Both the position numbers and the translations under genes were made by a program. A DNA stretch of 64,000 bases from Cornus controversa. Lineage: Eukaryota > Streptophyta > Magnoliopsida > Cornales > Cornaceae. Below the pieces are notes generated by a model. The model saw nothing but the letters and a program-made list of their open reading frames with translations. It made no database searches and was not told the DNA's origin. Where the stretch lies: NCBI GenBank assembly GCA_026545225.1, contig CM048846.1, positions 36,343,501 through 36,407,500 on the forward strand, written 5' to 3'. The number at the start of each line of letters is the position of its first letter. Position 1 is the first letter of the stretch. Below, piece after piece: positions 1 to 12,267 of the stretch.

Positions 1-401
1 TGTATTATTTAATTGGAAGATCATTCACTGAGAAGACCCATCAACCAATCCAAGCTCTCATATTTGCTGAGAATCTTACACTTCCCTCAAAAGGTTTTGA
101 ACATTCTGTTATTTTCTTGAGTTTATAAATATAATTATATGTTTCATCACATTTATTCATTTTGGGACATTAGGATTTTCCATTAAAAAAAGTGATTTCT
201 TGTTCTTTTGCTCCATATAGCTATTTGTTAAATCATTATAAGTGAATTCAATTCGTATGCTTCATTTCTAGTTTTCTTAGCTAATTATGGGAATTCATTC
301 ATAAAATAAATGTTAATTATACATTATGTTACCATTTTTGGCCCAAAACAGTTATGTCTCATTATTAATACCAACAAATGCTTATTTGGTCCAAATAACA
401 G

Positions 402-442
402 GAGTGTGGAACAAGTGAAGAAGGTTAGTCAATACCCAATTG

Positions 443-491
<49 letters not shown>

Positions 492-649
492 TATTTGGTT
501 CTCCTCATATCTAAATTTTTTGAAATGAATTAGTGATAGAGAATAATTTAAGGCAACAACTGTATTGTATTGCAATGAAGAATCAAGTAGAGAATAGAGA
601 AACACCAATTGCCGCCACTCACGAATTTTTGTCCGATTACAAGTCTGAG
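402..649 (+). other. possible pair of host exons (weak)
   Basis: A 22-nt stretch at 402-423 has an AG before it and GT after it. A 116-nt stretch at 534-649 is preceded by AG and followed by GT. The phases agree, so the reading frame runs through both; the second part reads IENNLRQQLYCIAMKNQVEN, a charged, coiled-coil-like segment. No family is recognised and neighbouring exons were not found. The intron between them would hold the GT/AT microsatellite. This could equally be chance in AT-rich DNA. Confidence 0.2.
443..489. repeat. (GT)n(AT)n microsatellite
   Basis: About ten GT repeats (443-462) run directly into about thirteen AT repeats (463-489). This is a typical compound plant microsatellite and is likely polymorphic in length. 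Confidence 0.95.
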
Positions 650-3600
650 GTAGAGTCAAAAATTTCAAACCTACTTTTTAATCTTCTTTGATTCTATTTT
701 CTAGCTAAGAGAATTGTTTTGTTTGTGTATGTTTTGCATCTTCTTCTTCCTACTGCATAATTAGTTTAGAAATGTGTTTGTATGAGAACACTTAGGTTAA
801 ACAAAAGAAAATATATTTCTCAATTCACTTACTAGAGGGTGTTAAGTGCCTAGACTTCTAGTAATCTTATAAAAATTAGTACCCACAATTAAGGATTGCG
901 TGACTCCAATATTAAAATATGGCTAGTTTTGATTTAAATTGATTTGCTATAAATCTACTCTATTAGTTCCCTCTCTATGCATGGATGATGCCGCTCTAGA
1001 ACTGTTACTATCCACCTTAATGCAATCACTCTTCACAATCCACTTCTTTTAACTTATAGAAACAATAATCCAGAAAATCAATATATGTTACAATAACAAC
1101 AAATAATTCTCTCTCTTTCTCTTAACTTTCTTGCATTGTAGGAGTGGATGAATGAGACCAACAATATTCTCATTTTATTGACTTATGTTTTATCTTGATT
1201 CTTGTTATGATGAGGTGCTTTTTTATGGATGTCTTTTTTCCTATAAGTTTTTGGATTGATTAGAAGGAAGAATATATATTAATGCTTAATTAGATCAGTA
1301 CTCCATATGGGCTAAGATTGTCTATTTGGTTTAGGGTCATTTTCTAGGAAAACCAATCTTGTTTTTTTGTCTTGTATTTAAGTTAGATGTGAAGAGATTA
1401 ATTAAACATATTCACCCACCTTGAATAACTAAAAATAATAAGTGTTGCATATGCAAAATGTCATATTGATACAAAACAAATATATTAAATAGAATTCTAT
1501 GATTCTTTTTTCCTGGTTTATGTTCATATATACATTTGAGTGCTAGCTATAGACCATATATCTTTGAAACCAAAATAGGAGACACAAATGGGGAGTTGGG
1601 TATGGTTGCACTCTTCTGAAACAAAATTAGTCATTAATAGAGAACCAGTTTCTAAATAACCAAAATGCAAGCAAACCTAAATTCAAAGGGAGTAGAAAGT
1701 TTGAGACTACTATTTGTGATGGAAATTAATCAATTTTGCTGTCAAAGTTGTTACATACATACATAGAATAGAAATCAAACACTGCTAAAATATTCTCTAT
1801 ACAAACAAGAACATTTTTGATTTGAAATTCAAATATTGCAGGTGTCACAGTATTAATATGCTTTTTTTCCAACCTCATAAATGCATAATGAAAGTTTTAG
1901 ATTTGCTTTTGTGAGCTTTTTCATCTTTTATTATCTTTTCAATAAATATACCAACCTCCTTTGTGTTGGGTTGTTGGAAAATTCAATGCCAACTTCAATG
2001 AATATTATATAATCTCTTGCAGGACATCTTCACAACAATTAACCTGGGCACAACCCATTTGGTTTATTGCTATATTATATTTATACTCCGTTGTTGTAGG
2101 TTACTAAAATAACAAAAGGAAGTAAAGTCAAATACGAACTTGATAGGAAGATTGGTCTAGTTAAGGTATAATTTCTTCACAGATTTAAAATGAATTGAAC
2201 ATTAAGTACCAAATTCCCATTTGTAGATACTTTCTTTAGCAGCCAAAAAAAAAAAGAAAAAAAGTGTGCTTAATCTAGAGATCAGAGTACTATTTTGTTG
2301 CTTTTCCTTGAACTCAAGATGTTGAAGTGAAAATTTGTTAGGAATTAATTGTAGTAGTAATTTCTTCTAGAGTTGTTCATGTTAGTTAAGAGTCCTTTAT
2401 GTTCCTTTATTTTTTCTTTTCATTTGATGGACGTTAAATATGCTTTATTGATCTTTTAGTTAGCGTTCAAAAAAGTGTCTTTGTTGGACTTAGAGCATAT
2501 GTCAGTTTTTTATATATACTTTCCATTAGTGTATTCAGTTATAATATTATGTTTGGCTAAAATGCATGCACCCTGAAATCGTTTTTCAGTACTCTTAATC
2601 TAATTGCATTTGATAGGAATGGTTCATTGATTAACAATAAATCTCTTGAAGTTCATCTCGTTCAAATTTTTTTCCTTTTTTTTTCTTTTATTTTATTTAT
2701 ATTATATAAGTTAATAAATTAAAAAACTTCAGTAATGATTTAAGATTAAAAAATAGTGGCTAATTTGTATAAGTGATTTGCCTTTGTGATCCATAATAAT
2801 GTTATGTAAGTACCAGAGGAAGCCTAATAATCAATATAACTGCTTACTGCCTTGATTGAAACAAATAATGCTACTATTTGTGCTTTATATTGCTTAGTTA
2901 TTTAGACTGATTTGGGATCCACTAGCTAATGCAATGGTGTAAGAGTATTTATTATAACAATTTGTATAGCCATATGGATATTGAGTGACATAAGCCATAA
3001 CTTTCTTAATTAGTTCTATCATTTAATTATTTATCGAACTGTACTTGACCTGAGCGAGATTTCAATTCGAATAAATTCAATATGTTGAATCTCCATTTTT
3101 CTTTATCTACAGGTCTAAGTTTTTGGAACCATTATCAAGGAAAACAATGTGGGGTAATGACAAAATCATTCATTGTGAAGACTTATGTCTCAATCTGATG
3201 TCATGGATCCCTTACCAAATTGCATTTGTCAATGGAAGTTGCAGGTCAGTAGATTCACTTGGTAAATTTGCTCCATTTATTAGTTATTTAGCATTCTACA
3301 TCCTAACATTGTGGGTTTTATTATATACAGAAATTGATAAGACTATAGAAGTACATTTTTTGTTGAATACGATTTTACGTAGTCATGATCTAGTCCTTTT
3401 TTTAAAAAAAAGATTTTTTGCACCTTTGGTGGTTCTTTGATCTTGATTGTTGAATTGGTTAAATTGAATCTGGCTCTAGAATGGTATTGTGTTTGATGAA
3501 GATAATATTTTTGGATTGTTACCAAGTGATCCTTGTTATTACTATTATGGTACCAATCTATTCTTAGGTTCCAAAAATACAAATCAATTTAGATTAATTT

Positions 3601-4299
3601 AACACAAATTTGTGATCCTTCTACTGATTCAAGCTCATTCCTAAAATTTGATATGTCAAAACCCTCAATTAAGTCAATTTACAGCTGTTGTCACAATGTG
3701 CTTTCTGTGTGTTTATATATTTTGGTCTTGAATGCCTAGATTGCAAATATTTGAGCTTGAAGAATATTTTATTTGTGTTGTTGGGATAACCACTTGAAGG
3801 TTGTTCCAAGGGATCATCCACTGCTGTTTCCTAAATAATTGTTTATAGGCCACTTTAAAATTCACTCATCTGCAGCTTAGTTTAAAGACTAAAATGTTGT
3901 AAACAAAAAAAAGAAAGTGTTTTCACTGTCAACTCATGCTTTTGATTGATGCTTGAGGATGCACTATGAATGTGCATGTTTTAATTCATGCTTCAAGTCT
4001 GCTCAAGTACTTTCTTCCCCAGAATTTTGATTGAAAATATTTAAACATACCATACCTGGCCAGTGCACTATTCATTACTGGTTTAGTAATTTTTTTTTGC
4101 TATCATATGCCTAAAAAGGGAGTTGATTCTGCCCCATTTGATCCTAACAAGTTTAGTTTACCATACAAGATTTAGATTAGATTGAAAAAAGATGGTTTTG
4201 AAGCTAGATCAATTTTATGATGTCTTTAACCTGATTTGGTAACTTATTGATGCTGTCAAGTTTAATTAATATGTTATGAACATATATATGATCCCTATA

Positions 4300-4945
4300 C
4301 TTTTATAAATAGGCCTTGAACTTAATGAAACCATACTATAAGGTCCTAGTTGCTAATAGAAAGACTTGGGCACATTTTTAGATTAAATGAGCAAAACAGT
4401 TCACTTAAAACTTAGGACAACAGCCCACTAAAATGCTCATAACTTTTATTTTGTTTTACCTATGTAAGTGAGACTTATACCATTGGAAAGTTGACTTCGA
4501 GAGCTTCATTTTGGACTTAAATTTGAGTTGATTTGAATTTATAATGACCAAGTTATGGTCTGTCAAAGTTGGCAAATCTGCTCAGCAAAAACTCAGGACC
4601 ACAACACACTAAAATGGTTATATCTTTTTGTGGTTGAATTTTTTTAGTGAGATCCATACCATTGGAAATAGGACTTCAAAAGCTTCAATTTGGATACAAA
4701 GTTGGATTGATTTGGATTTAAAACAAGTGAGATATGGTCTTTTGAAGTTAGCATATATATGTAGGCTGACCAAATTGGGAGTAATAAAATAAAAATCCAA
4801 ACAGTCCCTTATTCACCCCAACAGTCAGAAATGGCTAGTTTTTAATTGGCCTACATATAACCAATGTCTTGGACATTTTGGGTGTGCAAGATTATAGTCC
4901 TAATTCACCCACCCCCTATCGGGTCCAACAATTGGTATCGGAGCC
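4300..4945 (+). mobile_element. Copia-like LTR end plus tRNA-Met-type primer site
   Basis: Sequence at 4921-4930 ends in ...TCCAACA and is followed, after AT, by TGGTATCGGAGCC (4933-4945). This is close to the TGGTATCAGAGC primer site complementary to initiator tRNA-Met that plant Copia and some other LTR elements use. The CACCCACCCCC stretch shortly before the boundary is typical of Copia LTR ends. A TATA-like TATAAATAGG lies near 4305, so transcription would start around 4335. The left end of the LTR is not resolved. No matching 3' LTR was found in the window. Confidence 0.55.
4408..4757. repeat. two diverged tandem copies, about 180 bp each
   Basis: Copy 1 (about 4408-4587) and copy 2 (about 4588-4757) share the order of motifs ACTAAAATG, ATACCATTGGAAA, GACTTC, GCTTCA.TTTGGA, GTTGATTTG and TATGGTCT, with many substitutions. 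They lie within the transcribed part of the putative Copia-like LTR. Confidence 0.7.
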
Positions 4946-7900
4946 TCGGCTCTAGAATAGTCTTAACCGGCTTAGAGTAGATACATGGTAAATTTTGTAA
5001 GAACTTCTTTTGTTTACATTTCTTGACCCATAGACTTTAATAGTTCATTGGAACCATTTATAACCATTAAAAGACTGAAATGAAATTATATCTACTGAAC
5101 TGTTCATAGCTATTTTAGTACACATTGAGCTGTTATTGACGATTTGCTATATATTGGTACTAAATATTGATCCTACCAAATGTATTTTATCTCAATATAT
5201 CTATTGTTACTGAGCTAAAGTTGAAATAGAGGCTGCTCTGGAATCTTACATTTGTAACCTCAGTTTTTGGCCTATAACAGAAGCTGTCATGTTTTTAGTG
5301 CATATGAGAATATTTCAATTTACTTTATAAGTTTGCTCAAACTTGTATTTTCCCAGAATTAGCATTAAAGCATTTTTTTGGCATCCTATAGTTAGTTGCT
5401 GCACCTTATTGCTTAGTTTTAGTCCAAAGTGTTGACTGTTTTGTCTAGGTGAATTATATGAATGCCATTAGTGTTTTAGTTGTCATATTTAATCATGTTT
5501 AAGGTGTTCATGATGCATTAAAGGCCTGCTAATATCTACATTATTAGTTGCATTACTAAAACTCAATTTTAGACCAAAAAAAAATATATATACATTGCTT
5601 AAGGACTGTCATGTGGTTGCTCTTATTGTTGGGTGATGTTTGAGATTTAAATGTTCATTAGCAAATTTTAAATCACATTCTAAGCTTGATCTTGTTGCTG
5701 AATTGCATCAATTAGTGCTGGATCCATATTTGTTTGTTTAAACCTTGATCTACCAACACTGAAAATCAAAACCAAGAATACTCTGTTTTTTGATCCATAT
5801 ACAATTTACCACTTTAGCTTCATAGATTACGATCAACACCTATACAATGCATTATTTGCAAGTTGTAGCTAGTGGAAGATGTACATTTATGATGACTAGG
5901 CTGACCTCCTTGATTTAGTAATGAACAAAGAAGCTTGTATGATCTTTGATAGTAAAGTAATCTTTAGCTCAGCATAATGAATAGTGCATCAGGCTGTTCT
6001 AAGAGCTCTAGTTTGAACCTGTGCTAATTTTGGCAAAACAACAGCTAAAACAAAACTTAATATAGGAAATGAAGCATGTTTATATATCTTTAACCCTTAA
6101 ATAGCGCACAACAATATAAACACCATTTGAAAAAGACTTTAACATTAATATATGATCAAAAAAGAGCTTCCAGCTAGTCACAAATCAAGGCAACTCTTAT
6201 GAGGAGTTTAATACAGTGAAAGCATAAGTTATATGACTAAATACAACTACTGGAATAGTAAAGACATCCAAACATTCAATTTGCACACATCTGTCAACTC
6301 TTAGATCAAAATCAGTAGTGAATAGTACCTGCAGCAACTAGCTATGGGGTATAAGAAATTGATCCTATGCTAATTTTGGGAATGTCTAAGCTTGAGCAAA
6401 CTTAGAATAAGTATTGTTACATGGTCATATACATCGACCATTTCAAATATATCCCAGTAGCAAAGTCAACTTCAGAACAAGCTTTTTTAGTGAAAATTTG
6501 TTCACAATTGAGCTTTAGGAAATAAATTTCAGTGTAGTATTAATTATCTCTTCTTGCTGGCATTAAAAGGTCATAAATGGTGTTTTACACTTGTTAAGAT
6601 AGCCTAATTTAATCCAGAAACAAAATAGAGCAATCTGACTATGCTATGCCTTTATAAAGTTCTTTGACACAAAAAAAACTAAGCTCTATGTGTTCAATTT
6701 TGAAATAAACTCCTTGCTTTATCTAACTTCTGCAAATATGATTTAGAATTGTCTAAATACACTTGCTAGGATCAATTGTAGTAGCCCAAAACTTTTATAA
6801 ATGTTTGTGATAGTGCATATGGATTTTGATAGCAAACTTTGTTCAAAAATAGGAGATTATGATGAGCAGAATTCAAATGAACATCAAGCTGGCACTGAAC
6901 AATCACAAAGACTATCAATTTCAATTCAGTATAACGTACTAAGATCACTTGATCTTACTTAGCAGCATTAGTTGCATATTTTGAAACCGTTGACATCACA
7001 TTTTAGCCTCATTAACAATGAACTAAGCAACTGACAGGGTATAACAAGCTTAAGATTGATTCAGTCCTATTTCTGGGCTACTTTAGGTCTAGTTGACTCT
7101 TATAATCTTAAATGACACTACCTCAAGGAACTTAGCAGATATTGTAAATGAACTCTTGAAAAATCTGAAAGAAAATTTTATGGCAAAAACCATGCATGGC
7201 TCAAATATTAGCTTTTAGATTATGAATCTTAAGAAAGACCTCTAAATACCAACAATGGCCAAAAAACTAAGTATCTCTATCTAGAATATGCATGTACAAA
7301 TCATGATGATACTTAAACATTCAACACAGGCCAACACATCAAGCATGATAGTTATGACAACAACAATATAAATTTGAACAGTAAGAACCAAAAGCTAACA
7401 CTATGATAAAAGTTTTAGTAGCCCAAATGAAACTTAGAAACTAATTTTATATAAATAAAATATAGATGTTCATTATCATAATTAGGGTCAGATTGTAGTG
7501 CATATACTTACTGAACCAATTATAGCCATGACAGTAGCTTTAAGTGTCCAGATTACTAGCTTCAAAATCTGCAAAGTAGCCTCCGACTGCTATGCACCAA
7601 AGACCTTACTGAGGTTCATTTCTAGGCTTGAGATAAACCATGAAGCTGCTTAGAAACTTTCATTTTTGCTCTCACAGACCTCTCAACAATGGTGCTGCTC
7701 TAGTGCTATTGATTTTTCACTCAAAGTTTTTCTCAATAATAGCACACCTAGTTCGTATACACTCTTAATACATATAGGAATATCCAAGCTAGCAAACTTT
7801 AATTATCAACACAATATGTGAAATGCATAATCTCTTAAATAAGCTAAGGACATTGGTTGTTAATAATATCTTAAGTTATTTAATTGTTGATTTCTCATCA

Positions 7901-8297
7901 TGTACTACTTAATTTTTCCTCTGAATCCTAACAGGACATTGATATTGACTAAATGGCAAAACAAGTTACACTAGTTATATTCTAATTACAAATGCTTGAG
8001 TGACATAACAAAATAATAAGGACGGGTATTGTAATGACTTAATGTGTGAATTAGCATAATGACTTAATCATGCTAAACTAAATGATTTTAGATGAGGTTT
8101 AGGTATATAATTGAGTTTTAATGTAGACTTTGAGTTTTATCTTTTATCCTGGACAACAAAAGATGGCCACACCATTAACAGAATAAATTAGGCCAAATGA
8201 TTTCTTCTAATTATTTATATTTTGTGATACACTTGTATGGTGACAGGTATATCCTAGATACCATCGAAGGCTAATGTTGTGCTTGGAAAGGATATTT
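4946..8297. other. non-coding stretch after the primer site
   Basis: No ORF of note and no retroelement domain on either strand. If the primer site at 4933 belongs to a real element, this would be a long non-coding internal region of the LARD type, but no polypurine tract or second LTR is visible. The inverted repeat at 5140-6800 lies inside it. From 6801 to 8297 I see nothing specific. Confidence 0.4.
5140..6800. repeat. old diverged inverted repeat (foldback)
   Basis: The reverse complement of 5326-5436 aligns with 6293-6412 over about 115 bp at roughly 70% identity by eye. Shared words include GCAGCAACTA, ATGCTAATT.TGGGAA and TGAGCAAACTTA. A second match lies further out: the reverse complement near 5160-5190 (AATACATTTGGTAGGATCAA) against 6755-6775. 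The fold centre is near 5870. The arms are unequal, so one has gained sequence. It may be an inverted duplication or two copies of an unknown repeat tail to tail. Confidence 0.5.
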
Positions 8298-9848
8298 TGT
8301 TTTACCAAAATAATTCTTGTCCAATTCTTAATAAACCACTCGCAATAGCACGAATCTTTGTAAGATAGGGCTCTTGTGAAGGTGTCTATCCCACAGAGAA
8401 TGTAATTAAATTAGTCTCATTTGATTCGTTGAAAGAGAGGTTGATATTTTTGGTATTTGTTTAACATAAAATAAATGGCACTAGTTTTAATTTAAATTGA
8501 TAAATAAAAGAGGGACTAGGGTATTGATTTCACCACTAGCCTCACATCAATGGAAGAATGTAATTCAACTTGGGAAAGTTACATATGTATAATCATGATT
8601 CATGGGATTTGTCACATACCACAATGATATCTTCAAGAAAATACATAAATCAAAAGATAAGTATAATTCATCTCTAGTTAGCATGAATCGTCTACCTAAC
8701 TACTTAAAAAAAAGACATAACATGAAATTAAAAGTGTAGAACGATTCATCTTCCTTAAGCATGAATTATCAAATCTAATGAATTTATGTTCATATAAAAT
8801 TATTCTATAACTTTCATACCTTCTAAGACAAGAGAAGAATGGAGTCAAGAATGAACATAACTTTATACTTCAATTACAAATGTAATGCTCAAAGTTATAC
8901 AACTTATTATACACATATAACAATCCCAAATTAAGATACTATTATCATACCATTGATGCTTGGCTAGGGCTACATCAATGCCCTAGGAAGAGTTTTAGCT
9001 CCTCATGGCTAACTTACAAGTCTTCATGGTTGGAGAACACTTCATATTTCTCTATGTGTGCAGAATATTTCCACTCACTTCCCCCCATTTACACTACTCA
9101 ATTCCCCTCCATTTATAGCCAAAGTTAGTGCAATATGAGTGCCCACCATTTCTTCTACTAAAACTCATCCTATGGCCTAAATAGCTCCATATGTATTCCA
9201 TTTTAAAAGAATTGGATCATCTCCCTCCATGTGTATAGCACTTTGGTGAATTAATTGAGTGGGGTGGTTGCTTGTCATATCATTGGTCACTTGTCACAAA
9301 ATTTTCAAAGCAACCAAAGAAAAATCTGCCCAGAATATTTATGCTACTGTTTTGGCCACTTTCAACCACCAAGATGTCAGAATTAGAGATTTCTCAAAAC
9401 TAAACATATTTATAACTCTCTTTTATCTTTCTATAGCCGCAAAAATTGCCTTAATTGGAGTTTGGAGCATGAAGTTATGGTCAAAATACAAACAGTGCGC
9501 AGATCAGAATTTTGAACGAATTTTGGGCTTGAGATTAGTCTTGCACTTGTACTTGACCCAATGAATGAACCAATTCAGATTTTTTGCCCCTTTTGCATTA
9601 AATCTTCAATATAGCTTGGCCCAATCCATGGAATCATCATTGGAATTTGGCCCAAACTATTGGCAATTTCTTCTTCTTATGGAAGCCTCATTGAAAGCCC
9701 AAGAACCATGGAATTAACCATTATTTCATCTAAGGATCTGAAAATGACAAAAATAGAATAATACTATAAAAATACTAATATAAACATAATTAAAGGATTA
9801 ACATATGTAAATTAGAAGGACCGAATGCACAACATTCTGTGTTTATCA
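8298..9848 (-). mobile_element. solo LTR of an Athila-like element
   Basis: The landmarks follow the order seen in the LTRs of D and B: CCACTCGCAATAG near the left end, then a T..GGGCTCTTGTGAAGGTGTC block, 'GATTTCACCACTAGCCTCA', and 'CCATTGATGCTTGGCTAGGGC'. A run of GGCCCAA words follows before the right end ...TTTATCA (TGATAAAC on the minus strand, like the TGATAAG start of D and F). The right end is firm at 9848; the left end could be 8298 or 8318. No polypurine tract, primer site or second LTR adjoins it, and no clear target duplication was found. Confidence 0.7.
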
Positions 9849-10559
9849 ACTAACATCCTGCATAGAAGAAAGATACAACGGATTTCTTTTTTCCGTCACA
9901 AATTTTACTCTAGGAGGTGTCAAAGGCAATTTTGAAAATTTTTTCCACCATGAAGCTGTATCTTATGCCAGTGGTAGCTTTAACTAAGGTTTTGTGTGAT
10001 TAGATTCGTTGGAAACTCATATAAGTTGCCAAATCATCAATGTTACCAAAATGGATCTTTTGTGCATGCACCTCATGGTTGGCTACTTGAACCATTTTAA
10101 ATGGCATTACTAGAATAGTAAAATTAAGACTTGTGTGTGTAGGTACTTGCTTGGATTTTGTGGTGTGATGCAGGTAATTGCTTGGATTTTGTGGGAATGT
10201 GTCAAGATCAAAAATTGAAAGTCAACTTTTGCCAAGAAATGAACAATGTGAAGATCATGGTTAGATCGATGTATAGGAGTATGTAATGCTAGGTTTTTGA
10301 ATTGATCATGTGTGGATCAATTGTTTAATAGAAATGTTAGGAAATTGAAAATGTTTTACAAATGAATTTCCTTTTTTAATATAGTTTGGCATATAGATGG
10401 ATTATGAAAATGTACTTCTTTAGTCTTTTGATATGTTAATGGTATATTTAATGTATTGGTTTAGTTATTGGCATTAAGTGATGTGTGCATATATTCCTTG
10501 GTTTTGTTGGCTTTATTATGTTTAGTTGTAATTGTTCGAAATACAGGTCATGTGTGGAT
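9849..10559. other. no recognised feature
   Basis: No gene or element is recognised. A short near-direct repeat around GGTA.TTGCTTGGATTTTGTG occurs at about 10142-10163 and 10172-10192. Confidence 0.4.
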
Positions 10560-10976
10560 GATTAGGTCGAATTTTAGGGTGAATGTTTTATTAAAAAAAT
10601 ATATTTTTTATTAACTGGAGGCACAAAATCCTATTAATAAAAGGACATTCAATGTATTAACGAGGGGCTGGTATGCCCTAAAAGAATTATTTACGAGGGA
10701 TTATGCACCTCGTTAATAAATTTATTAGGTAGACAACAAACTTTTAGACGGGGTGTATCTTACTTTTTTACGAGTGCCCGTATATGACGTAAATTAAATA
10801 TTAACAAGGGAATCTTCATCTCGTAGGTAAATTTATTACGTAGACAAAACATATATTGACGGTGAAAAATCTTACTTTTCTATAAGGTTAATTTTTTCCT
10901 GCTAAAAATTTAGAGTATTCACAGGACCGTAATAGACGTGAGCCTTTTATGTGCCGTAAATGACTTTTCATGACTT
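10560..10976. mobile_element. possible CACTA-like terminal repeats (fragment)
   Basis: Two diverged tandem copies of about 115 bp (about 10691-10805 and 10806-10900) share ACGAGG/CTCGT, AAATTTATTA.GTAGACAA, GACGG and ATCTTACTTTT. Next come CCGTAATAGACG and GCCGTAAATGAC words towards 10976. Repeated CGTAA/ACGAGG words in a few hundred bp resemble the subterminal region of plant CACTA (En/Spm) transposons. The CACTA tip itself is not present; the sequence is cut by element D. No transposase is seen. Confidence 0.3.
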
Positions 10977-12072
10977 TTCGCTTAGCATGGCCTATACATC
11001 TGACTACTTAATGATGTTATAACCCATCTTTGCTTAGTACGAATTATCAAAAATCTAAATTGAACAACATGTAAAAACTATTGTATAACCTGTCTTAAGA
11101 AAATCACAGAAGTTGAAAAGAGCAAACCCTAATCATTGCAAAATTGGATCCATTCTACAAGAACAAGAATAAACATGCAATGAATCAATACATTCAAATT
11201 AAAATCAATAGCACAACTATTGTTTATGTCTCGGTTATACAATCAATGCACATAGTAAATCATCCCCAAATTAATATACAACTTAAAACATTGAAAGACA
11301 GGTTAGGGTTACATCACTTCCCCGGAATGGTGTTTAGCCGCTCATGATCGGAGGTCCAGGCTTGAACGATGATGAAGTCGCCATCGTTTTGTCCGTATCG
11401 TCACGAATCGCCTCTGTTTTTCTCTCTGTGCTATCCCCTCCAGAATACCCTAGTTTTTCTTCCTTTCATCATTTTTACTTTGTGAAACCAAACCCACGGG
11501 ACACCTGGCCTTCCCAAAGTAGCAAGTGCGCATAAGAAAATGGCACTTGCTCCTCACAAAGTGGCATTTGCGCCCAAAAAGTGGCAGCTGCGCAAATAGG
11601 GCAGAAAGTTGATGAAAACGTCCGTTTTAGGAAATTTTCGTGAAATATGAAATTGTGCAGAATTGAATTTCCTTCAACCGATGCAGTGTTTGGGTCGTTT
11701 TGACAATCGTGTATGGAGTTATGGTCTGAATACCAACACGGGTCCAGGACTTTTTAGGCCTGAATTGGCCCAATCTTCAATGCGAATAGGCCCGTGCTCC
11801 TTTTCTTCATTTAAATTCATTTCCAGCCCATTGCTTTAGTCCATTTAGTTTGGATCTTCACTATAAACATATCTCTAATGGGCCAAGCTTCAGTGATAAC
11901 TAAATGAGCACCATTTGTAGTCCGATTTCACCATTCTTAATCAGAATTACCCTTAATCACCTGCAATCATAAAAAGATTAAAATTATTAATAAAAATATG
12001 AAATAAATATTACTAAGACACTAATTCATATAATTTTAAGGGCATTGAATATGCAATATTCATTACTTATCA
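10977..12072 (-). repeat. element D, 3' LTR (partial)
   Basis: Matches 14893-15988 of the complete LTR nearly base for base, starting at TTCGCTTAGCATGG and ending at ...ACTTATCA. It ends next to the polypurine tract on the minus strand, which identifies it as the 3' LTR. Confidence 0.85.
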
Positions 12073-12085
12073 CACCCCCAAACTT
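12073..12085 (-). other. element D polypurine tract
   Basis: Minus strand AAGTTTGGGGGTG directly abuts the LTR start TGATAAG. This is the normal position for plus-strand DNA priming. The same tract adjoins the 3' LTRs of B and F. Confidence 0.8.
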
Positions 12086-12150
12086 ATATATTGCTAGTCC
12101 CTTAGCAATACACAACTAAAAATGAAATAAAATAACTAAACTATTTCTTC

Positions 12151-12267
12151 TTTCGTGGGAGATCCGATTGCATTTAGCATATGCAACAAGCCTTTTAAAC
12201 CCCTAGGTTACCCCTAGTGGACGAGTAAAGTCTCGTGAGAGTTTCCAGAGATGTTACCCACAAACAT
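12151..12267 (-). other. conserved two-hairpin block in the D 3' untranslated region
   Basis: Shared with B (29678-29793) and F (37289-37403 and its copies). It contains an inverted pair TTGCAT/ATGCAA (12168-12186) and ACGAG/CTCGT around a 6-nt loop TAAAGT (12221-12236). The stems are identical in B, D and F, while the second loop differs between all three. Confidence 0.6.

Larger units (their letters stand above)
1..4300. other. AT-rich stretch without a recognised gene
   Basis: No long open frame and no recognisable protein domain on either strand. The few ORFs of 60-105 codons are AT-biased and look random. Two short stretches near 402-649 could be host exons and are listed separately. 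The rest reads like intron or intergenic plant DNA. Poly-A/T runs occur, for example near 2250 and 2670. Confidence 0.5.

Noticed and set aside
429-668. Minus-strand ORF with IYIYIYIYIHTHTHTP
   Set aside because: The repetitive end is only the GT/AT microsatellite read as protein.
3112-3245. Possible exon between CTACAG and GTCAGT
   Set aside because: Open frame and splice-like borders exist, but no family, no partner exons and AT-biased codon use. Not enough to call.
8298-9848. Small plus-strand ORF (9259-9564) as a membrane protein gene
   Set aside because: It lies inside the solo LTR and aligns in position with non-coding LTR sequence of related elements.
11344-11535. Short ORFs on the strand opposite to the LTRs (also near 15260, 36505, 40737, 44969, 49201, 53433, 56050, 62560)
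   Set aside because: They recur only because the LTRs recur. All lie antisense within LTRs, have no domain, and differ between families without signs of protein conservation.
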